Positions 17,487 to 25,714 of a stretch of 64,000 nucleotides of DNA are shown here, in pieces. Origin of the DNA: Sphaerisporangium sp. (GTDB lineage Bacteria; Actinomycetota; Actinomycetes; Streptosporangiales; Streptosporangiaceae); contig JAOPYI010000074.1 of the NCBI GenBank assembly GCA_025964675.1, positions 1 through 64,000 on the forward strand, written 5' to 3'. A program made the translations under genes and the position numbers. Position 1 is the first letter of the stretch, and each line of letters begins with the position of its first letter. The notes beneath the pieces were generated by a model. It was given only the letters and a program-made list of their open reading frames with translations, searched no databases and had not been told where the DNA came from.

Positions 17487-17921
17487 ATGTCCGACCCGAC
17501 GAGGTCCGCCCGCGTGGTGTCGTCGTCCCCGTCCTACGGCTCGCGGGCCCCCGCGGCACGCGACTCCGGCGGCAATCTCGGCGACATCCTGGAGAGGGTG
17601 CTCGACAGGGGCGTCGTGATCGTGGGCGACATCCGGGTGAACCTCCTGGACATCGAACTGCTCACCATCAAGCTGAGGTTGCTCATCGCCTCGGTGGACA
17701 CGGCGCGGGAGCTGGGCATCGACTGGTGGGAGCACGACCCGTGGCTCAGCTCCAAGGACCAGGACCTGATCGAGGAGAACCGCCGTCTCCGCCGCCGTCT
17801 CGCCGCCGTGGAGGGTGAGGAAGAGCCGGAGCCGAGGGAGATCGAACGACCGCGAAGGACCGGGACGCGCGAGCGCGGGGCCGCGTACCGGTCCGCCGAC
17901 CGGGAGGACCACGGTGGCTGA
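17487..17921 (+). CDS. gvpJ: Gas vesicle protein GvpJ (GvpA-like fold)
   Basis: A 144-residue protein with a GvpA-like hydrophobic core at residues about 30-75 (LGDILERVLDRGVVIVGDI, NLLDIELLTIKLRLLIAS, DTARELGIDWW) and a long charged C-terminal extension. The WW after the core and the extension are typical of GvpJ, a minor shell or tip component. Start ATG 17487 is two bases after the gvpO stop. It overlaps the gvpL start by eight bases. Confidence 0.85.
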   Translation: MSDPTRSARVVSSSPSYGSRAPAARDSGGNLGDILERVLDRGVVIVGDIRVNLLDIELLTIKLRLLIASVDTARELGIDWWEHDPWLSSKDQDLIEENRRLRRRLAAVEGEEEPEPREIERPRRTGTRERGAAYRSADREDHGG

Positions 17922-18720
17922 CAGGGGAACCTATCTGTACGCGGTCACCCGCGAGGAGGACCGCCCCGGCCCGGCCGCTCTGGAAGGCGTGGCTGGCGTG
18001 GCGGGAGCGCCGGTCCGTACGGTCGCGCACGCCGGTCTGGTGGCGTACGTGAGCACCGTGCCGCTGGAGGAGTTCGGGGAGGAACCGCTGCGGCGCTCCC
18101 TGGAGGACCTGGACTGGGTCGGCGCGACGGCCCGCGCGCACCACAGCGTCGTGGAGGCCGTGGCGGAGGCGGCCGCGACCGCGCCGGTGCGGCTGGTCAC
18201 CGTGTACAGCGGCGACGACCAGGTCCGCGACATGCTGGACCGGCGGTGCGAAGACTTCACCGCGATCCTGTCGCAGGTCGCCGGACGGCGGGAGTGGGGG
18301 GTGAAGGCGTACGCCGCGCCGCCCGCCGCCGAGCGGGAACAGGACCGCGGCGAACCCGCGACCACAAGACCCGGCACGGAGTACCTCAGACGCCGCAAGG
18401 CGAGCCTGCGCACCCGGGACGACGCCTGGCGCGACGCGGCCGCGCGCGCCGAGCGCATCCACGCCGCCCTGGGGGACGTCGCGGTGGCGAGCACGCGCCA
18501 TCGGCCCCAGGACCCGCAGCTGTCCGGCCGCGACGACGTGATGCTGCTGAACGGCGCCTACCTCGTCGGCGAGGACCGCCGCGAGGAGTTCGCGGCCACG
18601 CTGGACGCGCTTCGCGAGCCCGGAGTGGAGATAGAGCTGACCGGCCCGTGGGCGCCGTACTCCTTCAGCGCCCTTGAGTCCGGCGGAGGCCCCGGCACGG
18701 AGGCGCACGATGGCCCGTGA
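17914..18720 (+). CDS. gvpL: Gas vesicle protein GvpL (GvpL/GvpF family)
   Basis: A 268-residue GvpL/GvpF-family protein, the second in the operon. It begins with GTYLYAVTREED, then LVAYVSTVPLEEFGEEPL, APVRLVTVYSGDDQVRDML, and ends TGPWAPYSFSAL, the family's terminal motif. Unlike GvpF it has no extended N-terminus. GTG at 17914 is preferred over the longer reading because GGGAGGA lies five bases upstream and it starts exactly at the family's first strand. Overlaps gvpJ by eight and gvpS by eleven bases, indicating translational coupling. Confidence 0.88.
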   Translation: MADRGTYLYAVTREEDRPGPAALEGVAGVAGAPVRTVAHAGLVAYVSTVPLEEFGEEPLRRSLEDLDWVGATARAHHSVVEAVAEAAATAPVRLVTVYSGDDQVRDMLDRRCEDFTAILSQVAGRREWGVKAYAAPPAAEREQDRGEPATTRPGTEYLRRRKASLRTRDDAWRDAAARAERIHAALGDVAVASTRHRPQDPQLSGRDDVMLLNGAYLVGEDRREEFAATLDALREPGVEIELTGPWAPYSFSALESGGGPGTEAHDGP

Positions 18721-18955
18721 CGTCGCGCCGAGGGGCGCCCGACTGGCGGCCGAGGGAAGGCTGCCCGCCGAGCGCGTCGCCCTGGTGGACCTGCTGGACC
18801 GGCTGCTGGCGGGAGGCGTCGTGATCACCGGCGATATCGTCCTGTCCATCTCCGACATCGACCTGGTGCGCATATCGCTGCGAGCGCTCATCATGTCCGT
18901 CCGCGCTTCCGAACCGCTCGAGACGGGAGTCCGGCATGAGCCGTCCCAGCTCTGA
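18710..18955 (+). CDS. gvpS: Gas vesicle protein GvpS (short GvpA-fold)
   Basis: An 81-residue short member of the GvpA/J/M/S fold (VALVDLLDRLLAGGVVITGD, IVLSISDIDLVRISLRALIMS). It lacks the C-terminal extension of GvpJ and is placed between gvpL and gvpK, the position of gvpS in Streptomyces clusters. It overlaps both neighbours. Most likely a minor structural protein; distinction between S and M naming rests on gene order. Confidence 0.82.
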   Translation: MARDVAPRGARLAAEGRLPAERVALVDLLDRLLAGGVVITGDIVLSISDIDLVRISLRALIMSVRASEPLETGVRHEPSQL

Positions 18956-19238
18956 AGGGTCGGGGCGCTGGCACCTGGAGACCGATCCCGAGACGGTCGA
19001 GCGCGACCTGACCCGTCTGGTCCTCACCCTGGTCGAGCTCGTCCGCCAGCTCGTGGAGCGCCAGTGCGTGCATCGGATGGACCAGGGCGATCTGTCCGAC
19101 GACCAGGTCGAGACACTGGGGCTGACGCTGATGCGCCTGGAGGAGGCCATGACGGACCTGTGCGAGCGTTTCGACCTGTCGCCGTCCGACCTGAACCTCG
19201 ACCTCGGGCCGCTCGGCACGCTCCTGCCGAGCGACTGA
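18936..19238 (+). CDS. gvpK: Gas vesicle protein GvpK
   Basis: A 100-residue GvpK, an essential accessory protein of vesicle assembly. Family segments: DPETVERDLTRLVLTLVELV, RQLVERQCVHRMDQGDLSDD, VETLGLTLMRLEEAM and the ending DLNLDLGPLGTLLPSD. It overlaps gvpS by 20 bases and is the last gene of the operon; its stop is 10 bases from the convergent mshC stop, leaving no room for a classical terminator. No gvpN is present in the cluster, as is usual in actinobacteria. Confidence 0.92.
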   Translation: MSRPSSEGSGRWHLETDPETVERDLTRLVLTLVELVRQLVERQCVHRMDQGDLSDDQVETLGLTLMRLEEAMTDLCERFDLSPSDLNLDLGPLGTLLPSD

Positions 19239-19248
19239 GACACCGCTG

Positions 19249-20472
19249 CTACAGGGCGACCCCGAGAAGGGCGTCGGCGGCGGCGCGGACCAGGGCGGGG
19301 GCGTCCGGGTCTGTGGCCTCCCCGCCCGCCGCGCGGGCGGCCCAGGCGTCGACGGCCGCGAGGGCGCCGGGCGCGTCCAGGTCGTCGGCCAGGCGCTCCC
19401 TGACCTGCTGGAGCACGGCCCGCCCGTCGGGGCCGGCCGGCAGCTCCACCGCCGATCGCCAGCGCGCCAGCCGGTCGGCGGCCGAGGCGATCTGGTCGCC
19501 GGTCCACTCCCAGTCGGAGCGGTAGTGGTGGGCGAGCAGCGCCAGCCGCACCGCCATCGGGTCGTGATCGCCGCGAAGCCGGGAGACGAACACCAGGTTG
19601 CCCCGGGACTTCGACATCTTCTCGCCGTCGAGGCCGACCATACCGGCGTGGACGTAGGCCTTGGCGAAGGGCCACTCCCCCGTCGCGACGTGCCCCTCGC
19701 TGGCGCCCATCTCGTGGTGCGGGAAGATCAGGTCCGAGCCGCCGCCCGACACGTCGAACCCGCTGCCGAGACAGCTCAGCGCGATCGTGGTGCACTCGAC
19801 GTGCCAGCCGGGCCGGCCGGGGCCGAAAGCCGAGGGCCAGGCCGGCTCGCCGGGACGCTCGGCGCGCCACAGCAGCCAGTCGAGCGGGTGGCGCTTCCCC
19901 TCGCGCCCGGGGTCGCCGCCGCGCTCGGCGAACAGCTCCAGCATCCGCTCCTCGGAGTATCCCGAGACGGCGCCGAACTTCGGTGAAGCGGCGACCGAGA
20001 AGTAGACGTCGTCGTCCACCTCGTAGGTGGCGCCCTTGTCCTTCAGCCGGCCGATCAGCTCGGCGACCTGGCCGACGACCTCGGTGACGCCGACGTAGTT
20101 CCGCGGGGGAAGGACGCGCAGCGCCTCCATGTCGGTGCGGAAGAGCTCGATCTCCCTCTCGGCGAGGTCACGCCAGTCGATCCCGATCTGCTCGGCACGT
20201 TCCAGCAGGGGATCGTCGACGTCGGTGGCGTTCTGCGTGAAGTGCACATCGTGCCCGGCGTCCAGCCACACGCGGTTCACCAGGTCGAAGGCCAGGTAGG
20301 TGTTGGCGTGCCCGAGATGGGTCGCGTCGTAGGGCGTGATGCCGCAGACGTAGATCCGTGCCGTGGCCCCCGGGGACGTCTCCCTGGCCTCCCGAGCCGA
20401 GGTGTCGTAGAGCCGGAGAGGGAGGCCGGCGCCGGGGAGAGAGGAGATCTTGGGAGCAGACCACGATCGCAT
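19249..20472 (-). CDS. mshC: Mycothiol biosynthesis cysteine ligase MshC
   Basis: A 407-residue MshC, which ligates cysteine to glucosaminyl-inositol using ATP in mycothiol synthesis. It is a class I aminoacyl-tRNA-synthetase-like protein: the HIGH-type motif appears as [13 protein letters not shown] near residue 52, the zinc-site region [11 protein letters not shown] and [12 protein letters not shown] near 230-260, and [10 protein letters not shown] near 295. The N-terminal [14 protein letters not shown] distinguishes it from cysteinyl-tRNA synthetase, as does the short C-terminus (no tRNA-binding extension). It identifies the host as a mycothiol-producing actinobacterium. It stands before the NRDE gene, with a 229-base gap. 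Confidence 0.93.
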   Translation of the reverse strand: MRSWSAPKISSLPGAGLPLRLYDTSAREARETSPGATARIYVCGITPYDATHLGHANTYLAFDLVNRVWLDAGHDVHFTQNATDVDDPLLERAEQIGIDWRDLAEREIELFRTDMEALRVLPPRNYVGVTEVVGQVAELIGRLKDKGATYEVDDDVYFSVAASPKFGAVSGYSEERMLELFAERGGDPGREGKRHPLDWLLWRAERPGEPAWPSAFGPGRPGWHVECTTIALSCLGSGFDVSGGGSDLIFPHHEMGASEGHVATGEWPFAKAYVHAGMVGLDGEKMSKSRGNLVFVSRLRGDHDPMAVRLALLAHHYRSDWEWTGDQIASAADRLARWRSAVELPAGPDGRAVLQQVRERLADDLDAPGALAAVDAWAARAAGGEATDPDAPALVRAAADALLGVAL

Positions 20473-20701
20473 GCCATGAGCCTATCCATGCGGCGGCGTG
20501 GTGCGATCACCCCGGGGTGTCCGTTTTGGGGCATGAGCGCTGATCGTGGCCAATGACACAAAACCATACTCACGGCGCGAGAGCCCCGCGCCTCCACCGG
20601 CGGCGCCCTCATACGAGGGACCCATCCCGTTGAGCTCCCGGCCGCTGTGGCCGAAGCCCGCGGAGGGGCGGGGTGCTCTGCTGACCGGGCGTGGCCTGGG
20701 T

Positions 20702-21448
20702 TCAGCCGGTGGTCGGCGGGCGCAGGACTCCGTACCAGGCGGCCGGGTCGGCGGGACGCGCGCAGAAGTCGTAGCGCAGGGCGTCCGCGCCGAGGGCCAG
20801 CAGCGTGATCGAGGAGGTGCCCCACACGCGCCCGTCTGGCAGCTCCTCGCGGACCACCAGCGCCCTCGGATCGGAGACGGGCAGCCCCGCCCCTGAGGCG
20901 AGCCCGCGCCATGCCTCCCACGAGCCGTCACCGGCGTCATGCGCGGAGGGGCGGCCCGCGGCGGCGAAGCGCGGGCGGAAGAAGGCGGCCCGGGGGTTGC
21001 CGTCGCCCCGCTCCCACCCGCTGTTGACCACGACCTGCACGCCCGGAGGAAGCTTGTCCTCGGTCACGCCCTCGCCGTCCCAGCTCCACAGCCGCACGCC
21101 GCCGGGCTCCGCGATGATCAGGTGGAACGGGTCGTAACAGGACAGGTCCACCTCAGGGAGCTGTCCGGAAGCCGCCGCCCGGAGCGGCAGGTCGCCGCGG
21201 GACCTGCGGATCCGCTCCCCGGCCATCAGGCCGCACCCGTTCAGCAACGCGGCGACCCGAGGGGCGCCGGGATCGGCGGCCAGCCAGGTGCCGCCCGCCG
21301 ACAGGTCGCGCCCGCCCACCAGGCGGGGGAACTCCGGCCAGTGCGCCGCGGGCGGCTCCCAGGGCCGGGCCGCGAACTCGTCGCGCACCCCGGCGAGGAC
21401 GACCGGCGTCTCCGCGCCGGGCTCGAAACCCACGATGACCGTGCACAT
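20702..21448 (-). CDS. NRDE-family (TANGO2-like) protein
   Basis: A 248-residue protein with the Ntn-hydrolase-like NRDE/TANGO2 features: it begins MCTVIVGFEPG with Cys2 as potential nucleophile, then VLAGVRDEFAARPWEPP (the NRDE-like segment) and GGTWLAADP, ending with GVWGTSSITLLAL. The start at 21448 is chosen because Cys2 must follow the initiator; the upstream GTG reading is unlikely. Function in bacteria is unknown, though TANGO2 relatives have been tied to heme or lipid homeostasis. It is between mshC and the SCO1664 gene, in the same orientation. In M. tuberculosis this position holds other genes, as I recall. Confidence 0.78.
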   Translation of the reverse strand: MCTVIVGFEPGAETPVVLAGVRDEFAARPWEPPAAHWPEFPRLVGGRDLSAGGTWLAADPGAPRVAALLNGCGLMAGERIRRSRGDLPLRAAASGQLPEVDLSCYDPFHLIIAEPGGVRLWSWDGEGVTEDKLPPGVQVVVNSGWERGDGNPRAAFFRPRFAAAGRPSAHDAGDGSWEAWRGLASGAGLPVSDPRALVVREELPDGRVWGTSSITLLALGADALRYDFCARPADPAAWYGVLRPPTTG

Positions 21449-21526
21449 GCCCGTTCCCTCCAAGGCCGGTAGAGATGGCAGACCCCTCGCAGGGTACGCC
21501 TGGCCGTGGAGAGCGCGCCCAGGAGG

Positions 21527-22291
21527 TCAGATCGGCGGCCAGGGGATCGCGGGCCAGTCCTCGGAGGGATACGGGTGGATGCCGGTGCTGAGCAGGCGGC
21601 GCACCCGGTCCCAGGTGGCCTCGACCTCCGGGAGCGTCAGCAGCTCGCGCAGTCGCCGGCCGAGCCTGCCACGCTCGATCTCGCGCTCCAGCCGGGCCAG
21701 GACGTTCACCGCCTCGCGAGGAAGCGGCTTGCCCCGCCACTGCCACAACACGGTGCGCAGCTTGTCCTCGGCGGAGAAGCAGACACCGTGGTCCACGCCG
21801 TAGATGTGCCCGTCGGGAAGGGGCAGAAGGTGGCCGCCCTTGCGGTCGGCGTTGTTCACCACGGCGTCGAAGATCGCCATGCGGCGCAACACGGGGTCGC
21901 GGCTGCGGATCAGGGCCATGAGGTCGGCCTCGGGATCGGTGTCGATCCACAACTGGCACATGCCGGGACCGTAGGGGCCGTCGCGGTAGACGCTCGGCGG
22001 CACGATGTGCCAGCCGGTGGCCGCCGACACCTCGAAGGCGGCCACCTCCCGCGAGGCGAGCGTGCCGTCCGGGAAGTCCCACAGCGGGCGCTCTCCCCTG
22101 ACCGGTTTGTAGACGCACTCGGCGACGACGCCGTCGAGGCGGACCGAGCAGTAGAGCGTCATGTTGGTCGCCTCGACCAGACGGCCGGCGACCTCGATGG
22201 TGCCCTCACGGAGCAGGCGCAGGGCAGTGACGTCGTCGAGGCCGGACGTACCAGGGATGCTGCTGAGCCGGGGGTCGCTCTCTGCACTCAC
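21527..22291 (-). CDS. SCO1664-family protein (PI3/4-kinase-like fold)
   Basis: A 254-residue SCO1664-family protein, related in fold to phosphatidylinositol 3/4-kinases and HipA-like kinases. Kinase-like features: VAECVYKPVRGERPLWDFPDG with the candidate ATP-binding lysine, REVAAFEVSAATGWHIVPP, then the catalytic segment RRMAIFDAVVNNADRKGGHLL (D..N) and IYGVDHGVCFSAEDKLRTVLW with the metal-binding D-H-G. GTG at 22291 overlaps the DUF3090 stop (GTGA), so the two are co-translated. The counterpart in M. tuberculosis is, as I recall, Rv2133c. Substrate unknown; the co-translation with a zinc-ribbon protein and a phosphomutase suggests a common pathway. Confidence 0.82.
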   Translation of the reverse strand: MSAESDPRLSSIPGTSGLDDVTALRLLREGTIEVAGRLVEATNMTLYCSVRLDGVVAECVYKPVRGERPLWDFPDGTLASREVAAFEVSAATGWHIVPPSVYRDGPYGPGMCQLWIDTDPEADLMALIRSRDPVLRRMAIFDAVVNNADRKGGHLLPLPDGHIYGVDHGVCFSAEDKLRTVLWQWRGKPLPREAVNVLARLEREIERGRLGRRLRELLTLPEVEATWDRVRRLLSTGIHPYPSEDWPAIPWPPI

Positions 22292-22854
22292 GTACTGTCC
22301 CCCCGGTGGCCGTTCAGGCGAACGCAGATGTGTCCCTCCGCGTCGAGTGGCTGCCCGCAGAGCGGGCAGGGCGGCCGCCCTGCCGCGACGATCTCGAGGG
22401 CCCGCTGGGTGAACGCGCGGGCCGCGGCCGCGGTGATGTGAACCCGCAGGACGGCGGACTCGGGCCGCTCGATCTCGTCGATGATCGGCTCCTCCTCCTC
22501 GTCATCGCCGGTGACCTCCTGGGCCTCGATGACCACCTGCGAGGTGTCCGGATCCCAGGCGAGGGCCATGGTGCCGACCCGGAAGTCCTCGTCGAGGGGA
22601 AGGTCGAGGGGGGCCTTGTCGGCGAGCTCCACCGGTGCCATGGCGGGCACCGGGGCCGTGCCTCCGCTGCGCCGCAGGACCTCGTCGAGCAGCTCGTCGA
22701 GCCGATCGGCCAGCACCGCGACCTGGAACTTCTCCAAGCCCACGGTCGTCAGGCGGCCCTGACCACGGGCTTGCAGAAAGAAGGCGCGTGATCCCGGTTG
22801 CCCAACGGCACCGGCCACGAACCTGTCTGGCGGATCGTAGTCGAAGACCGGCAT
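22288..22854 (-). CDS. DUF3090 family protein with C-terminal zinc ribbon
   Basis: A 188-residue DUF3090 protein. It starts PVFDYDPPDRFVAGAVGQPG and has a family-typical acidic stretch (GDDEEEEPIIDEIERPESAV). The C-terminus CPLCGQPLDAEGHIC carries four likely zinc ligands (C-x2-C, H/C). GRAFFLQARGQGRLTTVGLE is a conserved strand. The ATG at 22854 has no competitor. It overlaps SCO1664 by four bases and lies nine bases from the phosphomutase. M. tuberculosis Rv2134c should be the equivalent. No known function; likely a partner of the SCO1664 protein. Confidence 0.85.
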   Translation of the reverse strand: MPVFDYDPPDRFVAGAVGQPGSRAFFLQARGQGRLTTVGLEKFQVAVLADRLDELLDEVLRRSGGTAPVPAMAPVELADKAPLDLPLDEDFRVGTMALAWDPDTSQVVIEAQEVTGDDEEEEPIIDEIERPESAVLRVHITAAAARAFTQRALEIVAAGRPPCPLCGQPLDAEGHICVRLNGHRGDST

Positions 22855-22863
22855 AGCCCGACC

Positions 22864-23577
22864 TTACGTGGTTCCGGCTCCGCCGCCGACAGCGGCGTCG
22901 CTCTCGGTGAAATTTTCTCCCCCGTCTCGCTGCTCCGAACCCTCAGGCCGGGGCGGCGGGGGTATGAGATTTTCTACCCCGCCGCCTACGTCGTTGACCC
23001 TGAGGACGAAAGGCCGCAGCGTGGTGTAGCGGATCACCGTGACGGAGGCGGGATCGGCCGTTATGCGCTGGAACTGGTCGAGGTGAACCCCGAGCGCGTC
23101 CGCCACGATCGCCTTGATGACGTCTCCGTGGCTGCACACCATGTAGACCGCGTCGTCGCCCAGCTTGGCGTTCCAGTGCCGTACGGCCGCGACCGCGCGG
23201 CGCTGCACCCCCGCCAGCGACTCGCCTCCGGGGAAGACCACCGCGCTCGGATGCTGCTGCACCACCCGCCACAGGGGCTCCTCCGCGAGCTCCTTCAGCG
23301 GGCGGCCGGTCCAGTCGCCGTATCCGCACTCGCCGAACCGCTCGTCGCTCTCGATCGTGACGCCCTCACGCCCGCCGAGCACCGCGCGGGCGGTCTCCTG
23401 GCATCGCTCGAGGGGGCTGGACACGATCGCGTCGAGGCGCAGGGGTGCCAGCCGGGCCGCGAGGGCCTCGGCCTGGGCTAGGCCGCGCTCGCTCAGGTGG
23501 ACCCCGGGGGTCCAGCCGGCGAGCACCGGCCCGGTCATGTCTGTCAGACCGTGCCGCACCAGAAGCAAAGTGGTCAC
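22864..23577 (-). CDS. Histidine-phosphatase family protein, MSMEG_4193-type putative phosphomutase
   Basis: A 237-residue histidine-phosphatase superfamily enzyme. RHG motif LLLVRHGLTDMTG (His9) and the second histidine in VYMVCSHGDVIKAIVADAL near residue 155 are present, with SPLERCQETA and ERFGECGYGDWTG between. The C-terminal 40 residues are Gly/Pro-rich and poorly conserved. Family members are named MSMEG_4193; M. tuberculosis Rv2135c would correspond. It might be a phosphatase rather than a mutase; substrate unknown. GTG at 23577. The conserved block with SCO1664 and DUF3090 points to a shared, undescribed pathway. Confidence 0.85.
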   Translation of the reverse strand: MTTLLLVRHGLTDMTGPVLAGWTPGVHLSERGLAQAEALAARLAPLRLDAIVSSPLERCQETARAVLGGREGVTIESDERFGECGYGDWTGRPLKELAEEPLWRVVQQHPSAVVFPGGESLAGVQRRAVAAVRHWNAKLGDDAVYMVCSHGDVIKAIVADALGVHLDQFQRITADPASVTVIRYTTLRPFVLRVNDVGGGVENLIPPPPRPEGSEQRDGGENFTESDAAVGGGAGTT

Positions 23578-23587
23578 AAAGGCAAGC

Positions 23588-24409
23588 TTATTGGGCCGTG
23601 ATCACCCCTAGAGACAACAGTGTCAACAGGAAGGCGCCGATGAAGACCCGATAGGTGACGAAAACCATCATCGAGTGCTTCGTGATGTAGCGAAGCAACC
23701 ACGCGATCGAGGCGTACCCCACGACGAAGGCCACCACCGTGGCGATCAGGGTCGGCACCAGGTCGGGCCCGCCCCCCGCGCCGACGCCGCGCAGCTCGAA
23801 CAGGCCCGAGAGCACCACGGCTGGGATGGAAAGCAGGAACGAGTAGCGCGCCGCCGCCTCGCGGGTGAACCCGAGGAACAGCCCGCCCGTGATGGTCGAC
23901 CCGGACCGCGACGCGCCGGGCACCAGGGCGAGCGCCTGGAAGCCCCCGATGATGAGGCCGTCCTTCAGCGTCAGCTCGCCGATGGCGCTTCTTTGCCGGC
24001 CCACCTGTTCCGCCAGGAGGAGGAGCAGGCCGAAGACGATCAGAACGGTGGCGTTGATCCACAGGTTGCGCGCCGGTCCCTCGATCACGCTCTTGAACAC
24101 CACGCCGAGCAGGCCCAGCGGGATCGTGCCGAGGCCGATGTACCAGCCCATGCGGGCGTCCATGTCGTCGCGTAGCTCCGGGGTCCACAGGCTGCGCAGC
24201 CAGGTCCAGACGATGCGCACGATGTCGCGCCAGAAGTAGATGACCACGGCCAGCATGGTGCCGAGCTGGATCACCGCCGTGAAGGCGGCTCCCGGGTCGG
24301 ACCAGCCGAACAGCCTGGGAACGATGAGCAGATGAGCTGAGCTGGAGATCGGCAGGAACTCGGTCAGCCCCTGCACGATGCCGAGCACGATGGCTTGCAG
24401 TGCGTCCAT
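23588..24409 (-). CDS. uppP: Undecaprenyl-diphosphatase
   Basis: A 273-residue UppP/BacA that dephosphorylates undecaprenyl diphosphate to recycle the lipid carrier of cell-wall synthesis, at the membrane outer face. Both catalytic motifs are present: the Glu-rich ALVLG-like [14 protein letters not shown] near residue 15-27 and GASRSGSTI near residue 175. About eight hydrophobic segments follow. It lies 10 bases before the phosphomutase gene, suggesting co-transcription. The upstream region (24410-24599) is shared with the divergent aldo/keto reductase gene. Confidence 0.93.
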   Translation of the reverse strand: MDALQAIVLGIVQGLTEFLPISSSAHLLIVPRLFGWSDPGAAFTAVIQLGTMLAVVIYFWRDIVRIVWTWLRSLWTPELRDDMDARMGWYIGLGTIPLGLLGVVFKSVIEGPARNLWINATVLIVFGLLLLLAEQVGRQRSAIGELTLKDGLIIGGFQALALVPGASRSGSTITGGLFLGFTREAAARYSFLLSIPAVVLSGLFELRGVGAGGGPDLVPTLIATVVAFVVGYASIAWLLRYITKHSMMVFVTYRVFIGAFLLTLLSLGVITAQ

Positions 24410-24599
24410 AGTGCGCGCCAGCCTAGGGCAGCACCGGCGCCGTGGTCAGCACGGCGGGTCGGTACCCGGCGTAGGAACCCGTGAAAAAGTGACGGGCAGG
24501 TGAAGAAGAAGTGAAAGCATGGTGCCGAACCGCCGGGCGGGGCGCGTCCTGCGGCATCGCGGGAAGTGAGACGTTGCAACGCGGTAACCTGGCCGGATC

Positions 24600-25547
24600 A
24601 TGGATCAGCGATTGGTCGGGCGTAGCGGTCTTTCGGTGTCACGGGTGGGGCTGGGCACCATGACCTGGGGGCGTGACACCGGCGCGGACGAGGCGGCCGC
24701 GCAGCTCGTCGCCTTCGCCGAAGCAGGGGGCACCCTGGTCGACACCGCCGACGTCTACGCCGGCGGCGACGCCGAGCGGCTGCTCGGCCGCCTGCTGCGG
24801 GAGTCGGTGCCGCGTTCCGAGATGGTCGTCGCGACGAAGGCCGTCCTGACGCCCAGGGGGCCGCGCTCGAGGAACGCCTCCCGCAGGAGCCTGATCTCCG
24901 CGCTCGACGCCTCCCTCGCCCGTCTGGGGGTCGAGGAGGTCGACCTGTGGCAGCTGCACGCCTTCGATCCCGAGGTGCCCCTGGAGGAGACCCTGGCCGC
25001 CGTCGACACCGCCGTCTCCTCCGGCCGCACGATGTACGCCGGGGTGTGCAACTACGCCGGCTGGCAGCTCGCGGCGGCGGGCGTCTGGCAGCGTACGGCG
25101 CCCGGGAGGGCACCCATCGTGTCCGCCCAGGTGGAGTACTCCCTGCTGGCCAGGGACGCCGAGCGCGAGATCCTGGCCGCCGCCGAGCACGTCGGCGCCG
25201 GTGTGCTGGCCTGGTCGCCGCTCGGGCGGGGAGTACTGACCGGCAAGTACCGCGTGGGCATCCCCGCCGACTCGCGTGCCGCGACGCCGCACTTCGCCGA
25301 CTTCGTCAAGCCGTATCTCGACGAGCGCTGCCGCCGCGTCGTGGAGTCGGTCACCACGGCCGCCGAGGGGCTCGGAGTCTCCCCTCTCGCGGTCGCGCTG
25401 TCCTGGGTGCGCGACCAGCCGGGCGTGGCCTCGGCCATCGTCGGGGCGCGCACCCACACCCAGCTCAAGGGAGTGCTCCAGGCGGAGGAGCTGACCCTGC
25501 CCGTGGAGATCCGCGAGGCCCTCGACGACGTGTCCGCCGTCGACTAG
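24600..25547 (+). CDS. Aldo/keto reductase
   Basis: A 315-residue NAD(P)H-dependent aldo/keto reductase. N-terminus VGRSGLSVSRVGLGTMTWG; catalytic residues D and Y in DTADVYAGGDAERLLG, Lys in VATKAVL and His in LWQLHAFDPE; NADP-binding segment VLAWSPLGRGVLTGKY and C-terminal VRDQPGVASAIVGAR. Substrate cannot be told. A TAACCT hexamer ends nine bases before the ATG, so the mRNA might be leaderless, but no -35 is convincing. It is divergent from uppP. In M. tuberculosis the region also has a related gene after the uppP block as I recall loosely. Confidence 0.88.
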   Translation: MDQRLVGRSGLSVSRVGLGTMTWGRDTGADEAAAQLVAFAEAGGTLVDTADVYAGGDAERLLGRLLRESVPRSEMVVATKAVLTPRGPRSRNASRRSLISALDASLARLGVEEVDLWQLHAFDPEVPLEETLAAVDTAVSSGRTMYAGVCNYAGWQLAAAGVWQRTAPGRAPIVSAQVEYSLLARDAEREILAAAEHVGAGVLAWSPLGRGVLTGKYRVGIPADSRAATPHFADFVKPYLDERCRRVVESVTTAAEGLGVSPLAVALSWVRDQPGVASAIVGARTHTQLKGVLQAEELTLPVEIREALDDVSAVD

Positions 25548-25714
25548 CCAACCTCGCGCGCCACCGAACAGGAATCTCCCTCGCGTATCACTAGTCGGTA
25601 CCGAATCGCAACTTTTCATGGAAAGACCGGCGTGTTGGCACACGATGGTCTCGGAGGCGACGGGAGGGGAGCCGGCGTCTCCGCTGTGCGTGTGGAAGAC
25701 GATGGAGGGGAACC

